In this document: positions 6,156 to 8,144 of the stretch, piece after piece
How positions within the stretch are numbered: the stretch's first letter is position 1
How the letters are laid out: the number at the start of each line of letters is the position of its first letter
Source of the DNA: Clostridiales bacterium UBA2658
GTDB taxonomy: Bacteria > Bacillota > Clostridia > Oscillospirales > Oscillospiraceae
Direction of reading: 5' to 3'
Assembly (NCBI GenBank): GCA_002359425.1
Contig: DEMY01000043.1
Location: 71,067 to 79,210 of the forward strand
DNA length: 8,144 nucleotides
Made by a program: the position numbers and the translations under genes
Notes under the pieces: model-generated
What the model was told of the DNA's origin: nothing
The model's input: only the letters and a program-made list of their open reading frames with translations
The model's database searches: none

Positions 6156-7138
6156 TAAAGCTTTTGGCTCTTTTACAGGCCGCCATCGTTTTTGGCACTG
6201 TTATCCTCTACGGCTCCATGGGCGAGATTTTAACGGAGAAGTCCGGCAACCTCAATCTCGGTGTGCCCGGCGTCATGTACCTTGGCGGCATCGCCGGGCT
6301 CGCCGGCGCGTTCCATTACGAGTCGACCGTGGCAGACCCCGTGGGCAGCGTTGCGCTCATAATCGCGCTTGCCTGTGCGCTCGGAGCCTCCATCCTCGGC
6401 GGACTCATCTATTGCTTTTTAACGGTCACGCTGCGCGCGAACCAGAATGTCACGGGCCTTACGATCACGATTTTCGGCACGGGCCTTGCAAACCTGTTCG
6501 GCGGCGCGATGAACAAAATGGCCGGCGGCGTCGGCCAGATCTCGGTCGCCACAACGAGCGAGGCGTTCCGGGCGACAATTCCGCCCTTCCGCAGTCTGCC
6601 GCTTCTTTCCGGCCTTGGCTTTATGGTCTATATGGCAATTCTCGTTGCGATTGTTCTGAGCTGGTTTCTCACCAAAACGCGCCGGGGCCTCAATCTCCGC
6701 GCGGTCGGTGAAAGTCCGGCGACGGCGGACGCCGCCGGTATCAACGTCACAAAGTATAAATACAAGGCCACCTGCATCGGCTGCGCGATCTCCGGTCTCG
6801 GCGGACTCTACTATGTCATGGACTATATCAAGGGCACATGGGCGAACGACGGCGGCATTGGCTCCCTCGGCTGGCTCGCGGTTGCGCTCGTCATCTTCGC
6901 GCGCTGGAAGCCGCTGCAAGCCATTTGGGGTTCCTATCTTTTCGGCGTGCTGTTCTGGCTTTACTACTACCTGCCGCAGCTCTTCAATGTTCAGCTCTCC
7001 CGCTCCTCGCAGGAGCTGTGGAAGATGCTCCCCTATGTTGTTACAATTGTTGTTCTGATTGCCGTTTCGATGAAGCACAAGCGGGAAAACCAGCCCCCCG
7101 AGAGTCTGGGACTGGCGTATTTCAGAGAAGAAAGATAA
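6152..7138 (+). CDS. ABC importer permease 2 (NupQ-type, BMP transporter)
   Basis: A 328-aa membrane protein, the second channel half, homologous to permease 1 but shorter at the N-terminus. The family motif TEKSGNLNLGVPGVMYLGG (28-46) corresponds to the TERAG.LNLG.EG pattern of these permeases, and RAVGESPATADAAGINV (183-199) is the conserved cytoplasmic coupling loop. About eight to ten hydrophobic segments are visible, for example 7-22, 38-54, 66-92, 102-119, 150-173, 206-224, 236-250, 256-276 and 293-306. It ends in a hydrophilic tail, KHKRENQPPESLG. The ATG at 6152 overlaps the permease 1 stop by four bases (ATGA), with GGAGGAGG upstream at 6133-6140. It is the last gene of the cluster; a terminator follows about 60 bp on. 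Confidence 0.95.
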   Translation: MIKLLALLQAAIVFGTVILYGSMGEILTEKSGNLNLGVPGVMYLGGIAGLAGAFHYESTVADPVGSVALIIALACALGASILGGLIYCFLTVTLRANQNVTGLTITIFGTGLANLFGGAMNKMAGGVGQISVATTSEAFRATIPPFRSLPLLSGLGFMVYMAILVAIVLSWFLTKTRRGLNLRAVGESPATADAAGINVTKYKYKATCIGCAISGLGGLYYVMDYIKGTWANDGGIGSLGWLAVALVIFARWKPLQAIWGSYLFGVLFWLYYYLPQLFNVQLSRSSQELWKMLPYVVTIVVLIAVSMKHKRENQPPESLGLAYFREER

Positions 7139-7199
7139 TGATAAAAAAACGCCCCGGAAATTTTCCCAATGTCATTAAGTTAAGCTAAAATCACCAACG

Positions 7200-7248
7200 A
7201 AAAAGCATCCCCGCCCATTTTTCAAAGAAAGGGCGGGGATACCTTTTT
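7200..7248 (+). terminator. Strong terminator closing the xpt-importer operon
   Basis: A perfect 10-bp GC-rich stem, ATCCCCGCCC at 7207-7216 and GGGCGGGGAT at 7231-7240, has a 14-base A/T-rich loop. Beyond a small internal loop, AAAAAG (7200-7205) pairs with CTTTTT (7243-7248), so the structure also ends in a T-run. Because of the A-run on the left it could work in both directions. The base composition drops to AT-rich immediately after it. Confidence 0.92.
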
Positions 7249-7280
7249 CGATATGTCAGGGCAAATTACTATGGGGATTA

Positions 7281-7308
7281 TTGTTTATATAGTGTAATCT
7301 GCTATAAT
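7281..7308 (+). promoter_or_regulatory. Extended -10 promoter of the NUDIX gene
   Basis: A perfect -10 box TATAAT at 7303-7308 is preceded by TGC (7300-7302), the extended -10 motif. A partial -35 box, TTGTTT at 7281-7286, lies 16 bp upstream. Transcription would start near 7315 and leave an untranslated leader of about 80 bases. It is placed between the operon terminator and the NUDIX gene, so the latter is a separate unit. Confidence 0.7.
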
Positions 7309-7359
7309 TATTTAGAACGATAAACAAGAATTTGTCGAGTGATTTGACTTCTCGTTATG

Positions 7360-7382
7360 TTATAAAAAAGGTAATTTTATAA
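7360..7382. repeat. 8-bp inverted repeat just before the NUDIX ribosome binding site
   Basis: TTATAAAA at 7360-7367 and TTTTATAA at 7375-7382 are exact inverted copies around a 7-base centre. The right arm ends one base before the presumed Shine-Dalgarno AAGGGG (7384-7389). It could be an operator or a weak RNA hairpin; in DNA this AT-rich a chance palindrome is also possible. Confidence 0.4.
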
Positions 7383-7394
7383 AAAGGGGTAGAA

Positions 7395-7889
7395 ATGGTG
7401 GAGATTTTTGCGAAGCCAGCTGTAGGTGCAATCATAGAGAAATCGGAAGATGGATGCAATTATTTATTAGTTCAGGAACGTCAAAAAGAAAACGGAGGAA
7501 CGGAGAATGGTCTCCTCGAAATACCTGCCGGGAAAATTCGCGAGTATGAGAGTATCTTTTCAGCTTTATGCCGGGAAGTTTGGGAAGAGACTGGATTAAC
7601 GATAACTGAAATCATTGGTGAAAAGGATGTGGTTGTTAGTAATGTAAAAGGCTGTGAAGTAATAAGCTTTACACCATTCTGTTCCACACAAAATCTTTCG
7701 GGTGGTTATTCTCTTTTGTTGCAGACATTCGTTTGCCACGCAGAAGGAGCTTTAAGTGCAACGACAAATGAGACTGCCAATATAAGATGGGTATCACAGG
7801 ACGAATGCCTCCGAATGCTCACAAATGACATCGGCAGTTTTTTCCCAATGCATATCAACGCATTGAAAAAATATTTTGCTATAAAATAA
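7395..7889 (+). CDS. NUDIX hydrolase (ADP-ribose pyrophosphatase-like)
   Basis: A 164-aa NUDIX-fold hydrolase; the family cleaves nucleoside diphosphates linked to another group, with Mg2+ held by the Nudix box. The box is complete: G46, five residues, E52, seven residues, then R60-E61-V62-W63-E64-E65-T66-G67-L68. LLEIPAGK (40-47) before the box is the usual feature of ADP-ribose or sugar-nucleotide pyrophosphatases, but substrate cannot be settled from this. The start ATG at 7395 follows AAGGGG (7384-7389); GTG at 7398 would be an alternative. The gene is clearly AT-rich and uses AT-ending codons, unlike the six upstream genes, which suggests acquisition by transfer. It has its own promoter and no visible functional link to the importer, apart from both dealing with nucleotide compounds. 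No convincing terminator follows. Confidence 0.9.
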   Translation: MVEIFAKPAVGAIIEKSEDGCNYLLVQERQKENGGTENGLLEIPAGKIREYESIFSALCREVWEETGLTITEIIGEKDVVVSNVKGCEVISFTPFCSTQNLSGGYSLLLQTFVCHAEGALSATTNETANIRWVSQDECLRMLTNDIGSFFPMHINALKKYFAIK

Positions 7890-8144
7890 TGAGCATAATA
7901 ATTAGAACTCACAATTTGTCATATACCGCAGTTGTAAGTATGAACATTATTATATTTCCGCAAAAATCTCAACCAGTCGGCATAATGATATAAACTTTCC
8001 GTAGATGGAGCATAAACACGAACAGTTATGCGAAAATCAGTAAATCTCAAAAATAATAACTGGTATTTGGCACGGTATAGAAAATCTCGCTAATTAAACA
8101 ATCTGTGAATAGTTAAATGATGGGGCTATATTTCTACGCTCTTA
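7890..8144. other. AT-rich region without a supported gene
   Basis: About 255 bases after the NUDIX stop hold no ORF with a ribosome binding site and no RNA gene, terminator or CRISPR repeat that I can recognise. The longest open frame is on the minus strand, 8089 down to 7919 (56 codons, no ATG). It includes RITVRVYAPSTESLYHY, a protein-like stretch, so it may be the end of a decayed gene, but chance is not excluded. A short frame starting ATGATG at 8117 runs off the end of the window without a visible ribosome binding site. Confidence 0.5.

Noticed and set aside
8117..8144. Start of a new plus-strand gene at the window end (ATGATG)
   Set aside because: Only nine codons are visible and no ribosome binding site precedes them.
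1..8144. CRISPR array, tRNA, rRNA or complete insertion sequence
   Set aside because: No regularly spaced repeats, no cloverleaf or rRNA-like segment, and no transposase or integrase reading frame were seen on either strand.

Overview
The window looks like chromosomal DNA of a fairly GC-rich Clostridia-type Firmicute (Oscillospiraceae/Ruminococcaceae-like is my best guess). The reasons are a Noc-type ParB protein, strong GGAGG-like ribosome binding sites, a Gram-positive lipoprotein signal, and a BMP-family ABC importer of the kind common in gut Clostridia. Everything up to about 7250 is GC-rich and densely coding. From about 7250 to the end the DNA turns clearly AT-rich.

Layout: (1) 1-80 is the last 25 codons of a membrane protein, followed by a terminator-like hairpin. 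(2) 291-1118 is a Noc/ParB-family DNA-binding protein of 275 aa with its own terminator. (3) 1160-1380 is an AT-rich leader ending in a terminator-like hairpin just before xpt. (4) 1381-7138 reads as one five-gene cluster: xpt (xanthine phosphoribosyltransferase), a BMP-family substrate-binding lipoprotein, a double-domain ABC ATPase and two permeases. The last three genes are joined by ATGA overlaps. A roughly 180-bp GC-rich imperfect palindrome lies between the lipoprotein and ATPase genes. A strong terminator at 7200-7248 closes the cluster. (5) 7395-7889 is an AT-rich NUDIX hydrolase gene with its own extended -10 promoter. (6) 7890-8144 holds no gene I can support, only a weak 56-codon open frame on the minus strand.

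How the genes work together: the lipoprotein captures a purine compound outside the cell, the two permeases and the ATPase import it, and Xpt converts imported xanthine (or guanine) to the nucleotide with PRPP. Many Firmicutes pair xpt with the proton symporter PbuX. Here an ABC importer of the BMP/NupNOPQ type holds that position. The binding protein carries a QHADS variant motif, which may mean the substrate is a purine base rather than a nucleoside. I see no canonical purine riboswitch before xpt, although the leader ends in a terminator-like hairpin.

Nothing here is plainly a new defence or mobile system. The points most worth a second look are the intra-operon palindrome, the xpt leader, the xpt-importer pairing, and the DNA-specificity residues and unusual N-terminus of the Noc protein.
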